Shown: positions 10,084 to 19,015 of the stretch, one piece after another
How the letters are laid out: each line of letters starts with the position of its first letter
Position numbering within the stretch: the stretch's first letter is position 1
NCBI GenBank assembly: GCA_011191975.1
Contig: DUFA01000107.1
Coordinates: 62,001 to 126,000 of the forward strand
DNA length: 64,000 nucleotides
From: Dehalococcoidia bacterium
GTDB lineage: Bacteria; Chloroflexota; Dehalococcoidia; Dehalococcoidales; UBA2162
Reading direction: 5' to 3'
Notes under the pieces: model-generated
The model's input: the letters and a program-made list of their open reading frames with translations, nothing else
What the model was told of the DNA's origin: nothing
Database searches by the model: none
Made by a program: the position numbers and the translations under genes

Positions 10084-10542
10084 CTATTTTAAGGAGTCGT
10101 TATATGCTTGAATAAAGTCAGCAGTGGGAGGTAAAACTCCAAGTTGCTGATACATTCCTAACCAGTCACCTACCGCATTTGATAAACCTCGATACATTTT
10201 GCCATCCTTTAACTCGTATACACTTGATCCATTCATGGAAAATTCTATACCTGTCGGTTGTATACCGTTAAACTCTCCATCATGCGTGCCACTTACTTTT
10301 TGGAATATGGCAATCTTATCTCCCTCTGCTATCATTTCCAACGTTTCGTAAGTAAGGTTGGAAGAGTATGAATGCAATTGTTTAACGACTTGCTTATGTG
10401 CATCTACTCCCTTTAAACCACCAAGTGCAGCACCGGTGTAGTCTTCATGCAGTATTTCATCAGCTTTAGAATAGTCCTGTTTATTCATCAACTCTTCAAA
10501 ATATCGTTTTATTGTCTTCTTATTCTCTTCAATATTTGCCAT
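10084..10542 (-). CDS. SnoaL-like / ester cyclase family protein
   Basis: NTF2-like pattern NKQDYSKADEILHEDYTG...ISKVSGTHDGEFNGIQPTG-type segment...W.D..G.Y.QLG. Confidence 0.8.
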   Translation of the reverse strand: MANIEENKKTIKRYFEELMNKQDYSKADEILHEDYTGAALGGLKGVDAHKQVVKQLHSYSSNLTYETLEMIAEGDKIAIFQKVSGTHDGEFNGIQPTGIEFSMNGSSVYELKDGKMYRGLSNAVGDWLGMYQQLGVLPPTADFIQAYNDSLK

Positions 10543-10555
10543 TGTTTATGCTCCT

Positions 10556-11365
10556 TTACTTCTGACTGTGACGTTTAAGAAAGTCCAAAATTACTCTATT
10601 GGTTTCATCAAAAGCTTCAATCCAGAAACCATGCCCCATGTTATCAAAGATAACTAGCTCAGCATTCGGTATCCTTGAGGCCATTATTTTCGCATTTTCT
10701 ACAGGTGTAAGACGGTCAATATCTCCGTGAATTACTAGAGTTGGGGTAATTACTTCTGGTAATCTATCGTAAGTATCATGGTTCTCGATTGCTTGACGTT
10801 GTCTTAAGAAACCATGGGGTGGTGTTGGGTATTCCATTAAGCTAGCGATAAATTCGTTTATAATACCTGGATTTTCATTTATAAACTTATCACTCATTGT
10901 TAGCCTTAACAGAGCTTTCCACATTTCTTTTTCATTGGTATTACTTTCGGTATCTGCCTCCTCATTCATATCTTCATCATTCTGTTGAATTGCATGTGGT
11001 CCTCCAAAACTAGTACACGCTAAAATTAGACTAAGAGTTCTTGTCGGGTAACGTAAACCGAAGTGCTGGGCTACAATCCCTCCCATCGAAATCCCGTATA
11101 TATGGGCAGCCTGAATACCTACACAATCAAGTAATCCCTCAATATCATCTGCCATCATCTCCATAGTGTAAGGAATATCAGGCTTGTCACTCCTACCAGT
11201 CCCTCTTGTATCTAGAAAAACCGCTTTATATTCGTTCGTGAAAATTGGTATGTACCGCAATAATGAGGTTGAGCTAGTACCGAGACCATTAATGAGTATA
11301 ATAGGTTCTCCTTCACCGTGTATCTCGTAATACAGAGTGATATCGTTGACTTTCGCATATGGCAT
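10556..11365 (-). CDS. alpha/beta hydrolase
   Basis: MPYAKVNDITLYYEIHGEGEPIILINGLG; nucleophile elbow GISMGG; start chosen by alignment with the three paralogs in this window. Confidence 0.88.
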   Translation of the reverse strand: MPYAKVNDITLYYEIHGEGEPIILINGLGTSSTSLLRYIPIFTNEYKAVFLDTRGTGRSDKPDIPYTMEMMADDIEGLLDCVGIQAAHIYGISMGGIVAQHFGLRYPTRTLSLILACTSFGGPHAIQQNDEDMNEEADTESNTNEKEMWKALLRLTMSDKFINENPGIINEFIASLMEYPTPPHGFLRQRQAIENHDTYDRLPEVITPTLVIHGDIDRLTPVENAKIMASRIPNAELVIFDNMGHGFWIEAFDETNRVILDFLKRHSQK

Positions 11366-11621
11366 ATCGCATTCTCCCTCAAAATAATATCGGGCACTAC
11401 GCTTTCCACCACACATTGAGGTATTCGTAGTACCCTTCTAATATATATGAATAATTTGTTAAGTTTGTTTGCGTGATTGTTGAGTTTATTACAGTGCTGA
11501 ATAAGAAGTCAATAAGAGAATCAAGTGTAGTTCGAGACTGAACTCTGTACTACATTCCTGTTAACCTTGTATATATCCTCTGTTATCGTCTCGCAGCTCG
11601 AATAAAAGGAGGTTAGGTTCA

Positions 11622-11711
11622 ATGTCTAGAATGACTGTAAAACAGGCTATCGATGAATTACCCCCTTCACTATGTCAGGGGACAAGAAAAATCAGAAAAA
11701 TCAGGTGTTGA
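11622..11711 (+). pseudogene. truncated recombinase N-terminal start (first 11 codons shared with 12575 ORF)
   Basis: AAAGGAGGTTAGGTTCAATGTCTAGAATGACTGTAAAACAGGCTATCGATG is near identical to 12558-12608, then diverges. Confidence 0.6.
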
Positions 11712-11766
11712 CACCGTTTCGAGCATCATATAGCATAGAGCATATTTCTGACATATGGAGGGGGAA

Positions 11767-12324
11767 ATGGCGGATCATTATAAAATCAGGATCAAGTTAT
11801 TAAGGAATGACAGACCTTGTAATCAGGGACTTAAACCGGGTACCGAATGGCTGTACGATAATGCGGCTCCGCAGGGATTATGCAGCTTTGCATTCAGCTC
11901 TCTACGTCCGTTTATCGAGGTTCTCAAAAATGGCGGCAGTTTCCCATGGGAAAAAGATCCTAACGTCGTCACCCAGTGCTGTCCCGATCACCTGGTAAAC
12001 AACGTTTTCGAAGTGAGACGTGAACCTGAGACCGATAAAAAAGCTGATGCGTATAATGTCACTTTCAGGCTGACCGGCAAGGAGTGCGATGGAGTCTGCG
12101 GTTTCGGCCACAAGGAAGGAGATACTTGGGAAATTAATAGCCCCAGGGAAATGGTTCTCGAGAATATCTGTCCTTCAGCGTTCAAGAGTATCAATGACGC
12201 AGTTATGGTGATGAGGTATGGCGGACAATATCCCTGGCAATCCGATCCTGAAACCTATACCGTAACCTGCCCTGATCCGAACGTGAGGAACAGGTTTGAA
12301 CTCAAGCGTACACCGAGAGAATAA
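11767..12324 (+). CDS. TIGR04076-like protein, two tandem repeats of the domain
   Basis: Two homologous ~90 aa halves: YKIRIKLL..C..G.KPGTEW...FP.E.DP..V...CPD and YNVTFRLTGKECDGVCGFGHKEGDTWE...YPWQSDPETYTVTCPDP. Confidence 0.75.
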   Translation: MADHYKIRIKLLRNDRPCNQGLKPGTEWLYDNAAPQGLCSFAFSSLRPFIEVLKNGGSFPWEKDPNVVTQCCPDHLVNNVFEVRREPETDKKADAYNVTFRLTGKECDGVCGFGHKEGDTWEINSPREMVLENICPSAFKSINDAVMVMRYGGQYPWQSDPETYTVTCPDPNVRNRFELKRTPRE

Positions 12325-12574
12325 CGATGGAATACCAATGTGAAGATTATCAGATAGACACTCAATGACAAGTATCACTACGCCAGGTACTCTTAATCTC
12401 TTTTTCCTTTGTCTATTAATCGTCACTTCAACATCAAACATGGTTTTATCGTATCATCGGTTGTGAATATAGTAATAAAAGTTTTGATCCTGAACTCTGT
12501 AACATATTCTGGTTAACCTCTGTTGTATTCTCAGTTACTCTCACCTATCTCAGAATAAGAGGAGGTCAGGTTCA

Positions 12575-12760
12575 ATGTCTAATATGACTGTAAAACAGGC
12601 TATCGATGGTTTTTTACTCAACTGCAAGGTAGAAGGTAAATCACACGGAACCATAGACTGTTACCAGGATAAACTGAAAGGCTTCTACTGGTGTGTATCT
12701 ATCCAGGAAGTACCGGATTATATTATAAAAGCAGACCAAGTTATTAGCGGTGTCTTTTAA
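12575..12760 (+). pseudogene. truncated tyrosine recombinase N-terminal (SAM-like core-binding) domain
   Basis: MTVKQAIDGFLLNCKVEGKSHGTIDCYQDKLKGFYWC resembles XerC/D core-binding domain (FL..C...G.S..TI..Y...L..F); no catalytic domain. Confidence 0.65.
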
Positions 12761-13535
12761 AAAAGGATAATACTATTCTCTGGTATTCTTCAGGTTGGGT
12801 TAACCAGACACTGTGTCCACACCTGGGGATGACTGCCAATTCTCCTTCGGGCAATGAGTGGTACATCAAGACTGCCTGCTCCACGTCGAACAGATAGCTT
12901 CTATCAGGATAAAGTACCAGGGCGGGACATTGAATATTCTTAAGGGTGTCCCTTAAGTCAAATGGCTTAGGACCGGCGGAGTAGGCACCTCCTCCCTCTA
13001 CGAAAAGCGTGAACAACTCCGGAGCATACGCTTCTCCTTGCCAACGGATTAAAGTGTCCCGGTATTCCTTCGAGGTGTTTTGAAAAGAAGGGATTCCCTT
13101 TCTATCCGATGCTTGTGGTGGTCTGGATGGCCGGAATGTCCCGGCGTTGCTGCAACACATTGTACTTGATACAGCTACTGCCTTTACAATATCAGGATTT
13201 TGAGCCGCGAAATGAAAAACTATGACTCCACCTTCACATTGACCTAAAATGTACACCTTGCTTTCGATATCCAGGTATTCTAACAAGGCGGACAATTCTC
13301 TGACACTATTCGCGGTATATTGTTCACTTTTATAGTAGTTCCGAAAATCCGTTTTATCAGACCTCCCAAAACCTATCCGATCGTATAAAATGACTTTATA
13401 CCTGTCAGCAAATCCGGGAAGCAGGTGTTCCCACATTTTAGTAGAGCCGGTACCATGATGAACTAATACCAGAGGTTCACCCTGACCGTGAATTTCATAA
13501 TAGATATTAATATCACCATTCTTAGCATATGGCAT
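12744..13535 (-). CDS. alpha/beta hydrolase
   Basis: MPYAKNGDINIYYEIHGQGEPLVLVHHGTG; GQCEGG elbow; C-terminal catalytic His in RCGHSVW. Confidence 0.88.
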   Translation of the reverse strand: MPYAKNGDINIYYEIHGQGEPLVLVHHGTGSTKMWEHLLPGFADRYKVILYDRIGFGRSDKTDFRNYYKSEQYTANSVRELSALLEYLDIESKVYILGQCEGGVIVFHFAAQNPDIVKAVAVSSTMCCSNAGTFRPSRPPQASDRKGIPSFQNTSKEYRDTLIRWQGEAYAPELFTLFVEGGGAYSAGPKPFDLRDTLKNIQCPALVLYPDRSYLFDVEQAVLMYHSLPEGELAVIPRCGHSVWLTQPEEYQRIVLSFFKRHR

Positions 13536-13841
13536 ATCATACTCCTCTAACTAGTATTAAGGGCACTACAAACTACTGCACATACAGTTTTTCGTAGCCC
13601 CCTATTTACCAATATGAATAAGTTGTTGTTAAGGATATACAGTGGTTACTGAGTATAGGTTAATGTGAAATAAGAAGTCAATCCAAGAAGCAGACGTAAT
13701 TCGAGCCTGAACTCTGTGTCATTTTGCGGTTTATCTCGCCAGTTTTTTTAGTTTTACCCTTGATACAATATCAGATTTTCATATATGATTGTGCTACTCT
13801 GACATCACTGTGTATCGGTGGACAAAGGTAGGTGAAGGCGT

Positions 13842-16061
13842 ATGCAGATGAGACGTTTGATGATAATAGTAAGCATAATTACTATTATACCGTTGATAAT
13901 CACAACAGGATGTAAAAAAACGCCTGAGGATACCTCTGAGGAAGTACTTACCTGTCCTCGTGAATGCATATGTTTGACAGAGAAAGAAGCAACGAGTCAG
14001 GACCTTGATTTGTGTGAAGGAGAAAAGACACTATGTGGGCATGATGCCCAAGACAATCCTAAATACTGCTACATAAAACCGGTCGATGATCCTTCCCAGC
14101 CACCCGGAGGACAGGAACCCAAACCCGGAGAAGAACCGTCTCAGCCAGCACAAGCTGAGGATAGTTTAATTGATATATTTAAAAGTATTGATCCCTCCAA
14201 ACCCGAATCACTGGCAGGGTTACTCGCAGCATCCCAGGAATTGGATGATGCGGTCGAAGACGGCGACATTTCAGAAGATGAAGCAGAAGAAGCCGGGAAT
14301 GAGCTTAAAAAGAAATTTAGCGACTGGGTAAGAGCCAGAATCGATGAAATAGATCCATCAGAAGAAGGAGCGTTAAAAGAACTCTTCGACCTGCAGGCAG
14401 TACAGGCCACAGAAGAATATGACAAACACACTGATCCGGCTACGAAAAAATATAAAGAAGAACAGATGACTGAAAAATTAAGCGACTGGGTCAGAAACCG
14501 GATGGACGAGATCGATCCCTCCAAAGCCGACAACCTGAAGTTCTTTTTCTGGATGCAGGCTATCCAGGCTACAGAGAAATATGAACAGCATTGTGATGCC
14601 GAAACACAGGAATACAAGCATGAGCAAATGGGAGAGAAGTTCAACGAGTGGGTAAGAAATCGGATGGATGAGATCGATCCTGATAATGCCGACGACCTGA
14701 AATATTTTTTCTGGATGCAGACCATTCAAGGGACCGAAAAATACGAGGAATACACCACTTCCGATACTCATAATTATAAAGAAGAGATGATGGGAGAAAA
14801 ATTGAACGAGTGGGTCAGGAACCGGGTGGACGAGTTAGATCCGAATGATCCGGATTTCATGGACAACCTTGAGAAATTACGCCTTATCCAGTACACGGAA
14901 AAGTATGAGAAATTCGTTACCGAAGAGACTCACGCTTATAAGACCTACCACGTCAAACAGAAACTGGGAGATTATATAACGAATCTGGTAAACGCATTAT
15001 TGCCGGGCACTCCAGACTTCATGAAAAAACTCAGTGATCTGACTGATCTGCAGCAGGCAGACACGTATAAGACATACTGCCCACCGGCGGTAAAGGAATT
15101 TAAGAGTAAAACTGTATCAACAAAACTGACAGGGGAACCTGGAGACGGATTCCGGGTAGCAGGATCATATCCGGAGTCCGGTCGGAGTGAGGTAACGGTA
15201 GACCAGCTAATTATCATAGCGTTCAACCAACCTGTGGATCCGACTCTGGTAAGTGAGAATATTTCTTTGCTTCCTCACGTTGAAACAAGTATTACCTTGA
15301 TAGATGAAAATCTTTTAGTATTACGCCCGTTGGAATTACTGGAACCGGACACTACTTATACACTCGTTGTCGGACCTCCGGCAGTATCGGCTTCCGGTCT
15401 GATACTCGAAGATATCTACGAGATACAGTTCGATACGAGTGATTCGACCGATATACCTAAAGTAATTAATACCTTGCCGGCTAACGGTCAGATAGATGCA
15501 TCTTCAGGACAATCGATCGAGATACAGTTCGACCAGCCAATGATACCCTCTGCAGTTGAAAATGCCTTAACGATCTCACCAGCCTTTGATCATGTTATAG
15601 CATGGTCGGGAAATGAATCCGTTATGCTGATCCGCCCCCTGGGACCCCTCGACGCCAATACATACTATTCGATCGGTATCGATTCCTCAGCGGTTGCCGC
15701 TAACGGCGCTCATCTCGCAAGAGATTATGGACTAAAGTATGCCACCGGTATTATGTCGGCTCCGTCGGTATGGGGTTCATTGCCGTTCGACGGCCAGGAA
15801 GGTGTTCCGTCCAACCACCCGATCCAGATAGTATTCGATCACCCCATGGACACAGCTTCAGTGGAAAATGCTCTCTACATATTCCCGGATGTCGAATATA
15901 CGACCGAATGGCTGGAAAATAACTTCGTCCTTAGAATTAAGTTTGTTGATGGATTAACTCCCGGTATACGATACTCGATTCAGGTTTACCGTTCCGCCAG
16001 GTCGGCTTACGGCATCGCGATGGGAGATACATCCAAGATTACATTTACTGGCCTGGAATGA
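13842..16061 (+). CDS. large putative lipoprotein with ~60-aa tandem repeats and C-terminal Ig-like (Big_5-type) domains
   Basis: Signal sequence with ITTGC lipobox; repeated WVRNRMDEIDPxxADxLKxFFWMQxIQxTEKYE units; three PxxGxxxVxxxxxIxIxFxxPM repeats. Confidence 0.8.
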   Translation: MQMRRLMIIVSIITIIPLIITTGCKKTPEDTSEEVLTCPRECICLTEKEATSQDLDLCEGEKTLCGHDAQDNPKYCYIKPVDDPSQPPGGQEPKPGEEPSQPAQAEDSLIDIFKSIDPSKPESLAGLLAASQELDDAVEDGDISEDEAEEAGNELKKKFSDWVRARIDEIDPSEEGALKELFDLQAVQATEEYDKHTDPATKKYKEEQMTEKLSDWVRNRMDEIDPSKADNLKFFFWMQAIQATEKYEQHCDAETQEYKHEQMGEKFNEWVRNRMDEIDPDNADDLKYFFWMQTIQGTEKYEEYTTSDTHNYKEEMMGEKLNEWVRNRVDELDPNDPDFMDNLEKLRLIQYTEKYEKFVTEETHAYKTYHVKQKLGDYITNLVNALLPGTPDFMKKLSDLTDLQQADTYKTYCPPAVKEFKSKTVSTKLTGEPGDGFRVAGSYPESGRSEVTVDQLIIIAFNQPVDPTLVSENISLLPHVETSITLIDENLLVLRPLELLEPDTTYTLVVGPPAVSASGLILEDIYEIQFDTSDSTDIPKVINTLPANGQIDASSGQSIEIQFDQPMIPSAVENALTISPAFDHVIAWSGNESVMLIRPLGPLDANTYYSIGIDSSAVAANGAHLARDYGLKYATGIMSAPSVWGSLPFDGQEGVPSNHPIQIVFDHPMDTASVENALYIFPDVEYTTEWLENNFVLRIKFVDGLTPGIRYSIQVYRSARSAYGIAMGDTSKITFTGLE

Positions 16062-16102
16062 ACCTGTCTTAAGCTGAAAGAAAGTAAAATAGTAATAATA
16101 TA

Positions 16103-16131
16103 GGTGGTCCGAATCCACCCCACTATTTTTA
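16103..16131 (+). repeat. copy of tRNA-Met 3' end with internal 5-nt deletion (copy D)
   Basis: GGTGGTCCGAATCCACCC[GTTGC deleted]CACTATTTTT. Confidence 0.8.
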
Positions 16132-16343
16132 TTGTTCCACTGTTACCAAGAATTCTTTAATATGCGGGATTACTAGTCTGCCCAACACACCAATTGATAA
16201 ACCTATTATTTCAAATCTTCCTGTACCTAATATATATTTCGTCATCTCCTTTTACCAAACGAGTGAGTCAATTGTTGACAACAGTGAACATGTGGACTAG
16301 ATTATGTGGTAAAACTGACAAGTGATAACAGTAATGTGATATA

Positions 16344-16646
16344 GTGAAGAACCGGTTTGAAGAACATACCAACAAACCTTTTATCGCAGCATTATATATA
16401 CTGGCTGGTCTTAACCTGATTGGGGGATTTATCGGTTATTTCTTCACCTCTTACGTGCTGTTGAATATCGCAGTAATAATGCTGATTGCTTTCATCATCA
16501 ACGTATCGATACTGGTTTCACTATCATGGTCGATGTACAGAGAAAGAGACATCCCGTTAAAACATCTGTCATGGCTAATACTGCCATCTGGTATATTTAC
16601 ACTCCTTGCCTTTCTGGGCTACGCGATTTTCGATTCTCTTAACTGA
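16344..16646 (+). CDS. small membrane protein
   Basis: 100 aa with three hydrophobic segments. Confidence 0.55.
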   Translation: MKNRFEEHTNKPFIAALYILAGLNLIGGFIGYFFTSYVLLNIAVIMLIAFIINVSILVSLSWSMYRERDIPLKHLSWLILPSGIFTLLAFLGYAIFDSLN

Positions 16647-16688
16647 TCTGATATGATTAACCGAAGCAGACAACGATCACAAGACAAC

Positions 16689-16716
16689 AGTCCGAATACA
16701 CCCGAAGTAACATTTT
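16689..16716 (+). repeat. degenerate copy of tRNA-Met 3' end (copy E)
   Basis: AGTCCGAATACACCCGAAGTAACATTTT vs GGTCCGAATCCACCCGTTGCCACCATTTT. Confidence 0.65.
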
Positions 16717-16880
16717 CTACCTTACGATTAAGAAGTACTTGGCATTCACCACAGGTAATGAGGCTATTATGATACCCTCGTATCATATTCGTTAGCTGTA
16801 CGTATATTGTTACCATCCTTAGAATGGATTATTCTTAATAGTAAGTACGTAATCACGTGAACTTTTTATGGAGTTTGTCA

Positions 16881-17075
16881 ATGGCTACAGAGGTTAAAAG
16901 GGTTAGTGACGCTGAAAAAGTAGCAAAAAGGAGAATCAGGTCAGCTGTGATGCTTAACAAGATTTCAACAGTGACTGATGATTTCTTTATCACTCATTCA
17001 TACAACATCACTGACCTGGAATGGTCGCAACTCATGGATAAAATAGTGGAGATAGTCAATACTCAGCGTTCCTGA
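16881..17075 (+). CDS. small hypothetical protein, paralog of the next ORF
   Basis: MATEVKRV...TVTDDFFITHSYNITDLEWSQLMDKIVEIVNTQRS. Confidence 0.55.
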   Translation: MATEVKRVSDAEKVAKRRIRSAVMLNKISTVTDDFFITHSYNITDLEWSQLMDKIVEIVNTQRS

Positions 17076-17197
17076 CGTAAAGCCGATACCTCAGTCGCCA
17101 TTTGCATGAATGTGAAATTATCACTGTTTTTATATCGAAATAAGAATCGACCATTCAACTCTAACCTGAGTTTATAGATACATTATTGGTAAAATAA

Positions 17198-17377
17198 ATG
17201 GTAGTAACGAATGATTACACAGTAGATAAAGAAACAAAACACAAACTTGCCACTAAGAGTGAAATACTGTTAGCAGTCGATAGTTTCTTATTATCACACC
17301 CCCAGGAAATCAGTAAAGAAGACTGGTTGAAACTGATAAACCAGCTACTTGGAATAATCCATACGCGGAGAATTTAA
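17198..17377 (+). CDS. small hypothetical protein (59 aa; below the ORF track cutoff), paralog of the previous ORF
   Basis: MVVTNDYTVDKETKHKLATKSEILLAVDSFLLSHPQEISKEDWLKLINQLLGIIHTRRI; aligns with 16881-17075 product. Confidence 0.5.
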   Translation: MVVTNDYTVDKETKHKLATKSEILLAVDSFLLSHPQEISKEDWLKLINQLLGIIHTRRI

Positions 17378-17506
17378 AACACCGTTATCGTCTGAGTCAA
17401 CCTGTTACTATTAATATTCATCCGTGTTATTGAATCTTCAGCATTATCTCTCTATTTCATTTCCCCGGTATAGTATGTATACTACTACCAGGGAGGATTA
17501 TGAAAA

Positions 17507-17962
17507 ATGACCGAATCCAATTATAACCATCTTATTACTCCAAACATCGTGCGTGATAGTATCTATCCGCCATTTCTGGGGATGATTTATTTCGCTTTGA
17601 AAGACAGTAACTTCCAGATCAGGTTTACTCATGTGAACCAACCTTATAAGATGAGTGAAGATCCCCACAAGCACGACTTCGATGAGGTTTTCGCGTTCGT
17701 ACCCTGCACAGAGGATCTAAAAGCATACGACGCTGAATCTGAAATCTATATCGGCGACAGTGGTGAAAAAATCATCATCAACCAGACATGCACGGTTCAT
17801 ATCCCGGCAGGTCTGGTACATTGCCCGATCATACACAAGAGAGTTGGAACTCCCTTTTTCTTTGTGAACTGCCCCATCACCCGGGAATATTCGGCATACA
17901 TTGGAGAAGAAAAAGTAGACTATCCGGTCAACAAGGAGATTTTGCCGGACTGGCGGCCATAA
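17507..17962 (+). CDS. cupin-fold protein
   Basis: HKHDFDEVFAFV...IYIG....VHIPAGLVHCP. Confidence 0.7.
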   Translation: MTESNYNHLITPNIVRDSIYPPFLGMIYFALKDSNFQIRFTHVNQPYKMSEDPHKHDFDEVFAFVPCTEDLKAYDAESEIYIGDSGEKIIINQTCTVHIPAGLVHCPIIHKRVGTPFFFVNCPITREYSAYIGEEKVDYPVNKEILPDWRP

Positions 17963-17975
17963 ATCGGAGATATTA

Positions 17976-18000
17976 ATCCATCCGACGCTACCAATTTGCA
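17976..18000 (+). repeat. degenerate copy of tRNA-Met 3' end (copy F)
   Basis: AATCCATCCGACGCTACCAATTTG vs AATCCACCCGTTGCCACCATTTTG (19/24 matches). Confidence 0.5.
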
Positions 18001-18125
18001 CACAGCTACAAGAACGCCCAATTACCACTTATTCTCTAATAAACTCTCCACTCCGACTGCAGTGACGGTCTGTACTATCTAGCTTGCTTTCAGATTTAAT
18101 TTTTTATATACAGGTTTTGAAAATA

Positions 18126-18902
18126 ATGGACTTACAGCAGCAAATTCAAACTATGTCCTTTACTATCCAGAACATTTTAGAAGACACGCCTGTATCTATT
18201 TATCTATACGGTTCTATTACAATGGATGATTTTCAGTACGGATGGAGTGATATAGACATGCTGTGTCTGACCGACTACTCCATTTCACAAGAACAAGCCC
18301 ACAGGCTGGTTGGCCTGCGACAGGAACTTGTGGAGCAATACAGAGATCCGGTTTATCTCCTGTTTGAAGGCGGGTTACTTTCGCTAGAGTCTCTTCTGAA
18401 TGGAACACCGGATACCGTTGTATATTGGGGTACGAATAGTCAGCGGATCACAGATAGGTACAATTTTAACAGCTTTAGCAGATATGAACTAAAAACGACT
18501 GGTGTCCTGACTGCTGGAAAAGACATAAGAAACATTATAATGATGCCCACCAATGCCGATATAAAGAGAGCCGGTCAGTTTGTCTATGAAACAGTCCGCA
18601 AACACGCGGTTAAAACAAGCGAAAGCCTGTATTCCTGTGGCTGGATGCTGGATATTGCACGTTGTATTTATACGCTTCGTACGGGAAGTATAATAACGAA
18701 AACGAAAGCCGGTGAATGGGCATTGGAACAGCAGCTTTGCCCGGTGCCTGAAACGCTGAAAAAGGTCCTTCTTGTCAGAAAGGATCCCTTGAAATATAAA
18801 GATGATCCGAGGTTTAAAGTATGGGCTAGTTCTCTTGGCAATGATGTACAGAGATTCGCTGATGTTCTGGAACAAGAGTTAGATAAGGCAAACGCCTGTT
18901 AA
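18126..18902 (+). CDS. nucleotidyltransferase-domain protein (aminoglycoside adenylyltransferase-like fold)
   Basis: IYLYGSITMDDFQYGWSDIDML: GS-x-DxD nucleotidyltransferase signature; start downstream of ORF-track Met. Confidence 0.7.
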   Translation: MDLQQQIQTMSFTIQNILEDTPVSIYLYGSITMDDFQYGWSDIDMLCLTDYSISQEQAHRLVGLRQELVEQYRDPVYLLFEGGLLSLESLLNGTPDTVVYWGTNSQRITDRYNFNSFSRYELKTTGVLTAGKDIRNIIMMPTNADIKRAGQFVYETVRKHAVKTSESLYSCGWMLDIARCIYTLRTGSIITKTKAGEWALEQQLCPVPETLKKVLLVRKDPLKYKDDPRFKVWASSLGNDVQRFADVLEQELDKANAC

Positions 18903-19015
18903 AGTACAATACGTAATTATCACCTTTGTAATAATTATACCTGCATGTGATGTTTGAATTATTTCTCTTCAAATTTTGTTTCGAGATGTTTCCGATATTA
19001 GCTACCATGCTTCAG

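Noticed and set aside
14141-14725. 194-aa minus-strand ORF opposite the repeat lipoprotein
   Set aside because: Antisense shadow of a repetitive coding sequence; Ser-rich and repeat-derived.
8040-18000. CRISPR array for the tRNA-like repeats
   Set aside because: Repeats are irregularly spaced (hundreds to thousands of bp), flank genes, and match tRNA-Met; no cas genes.
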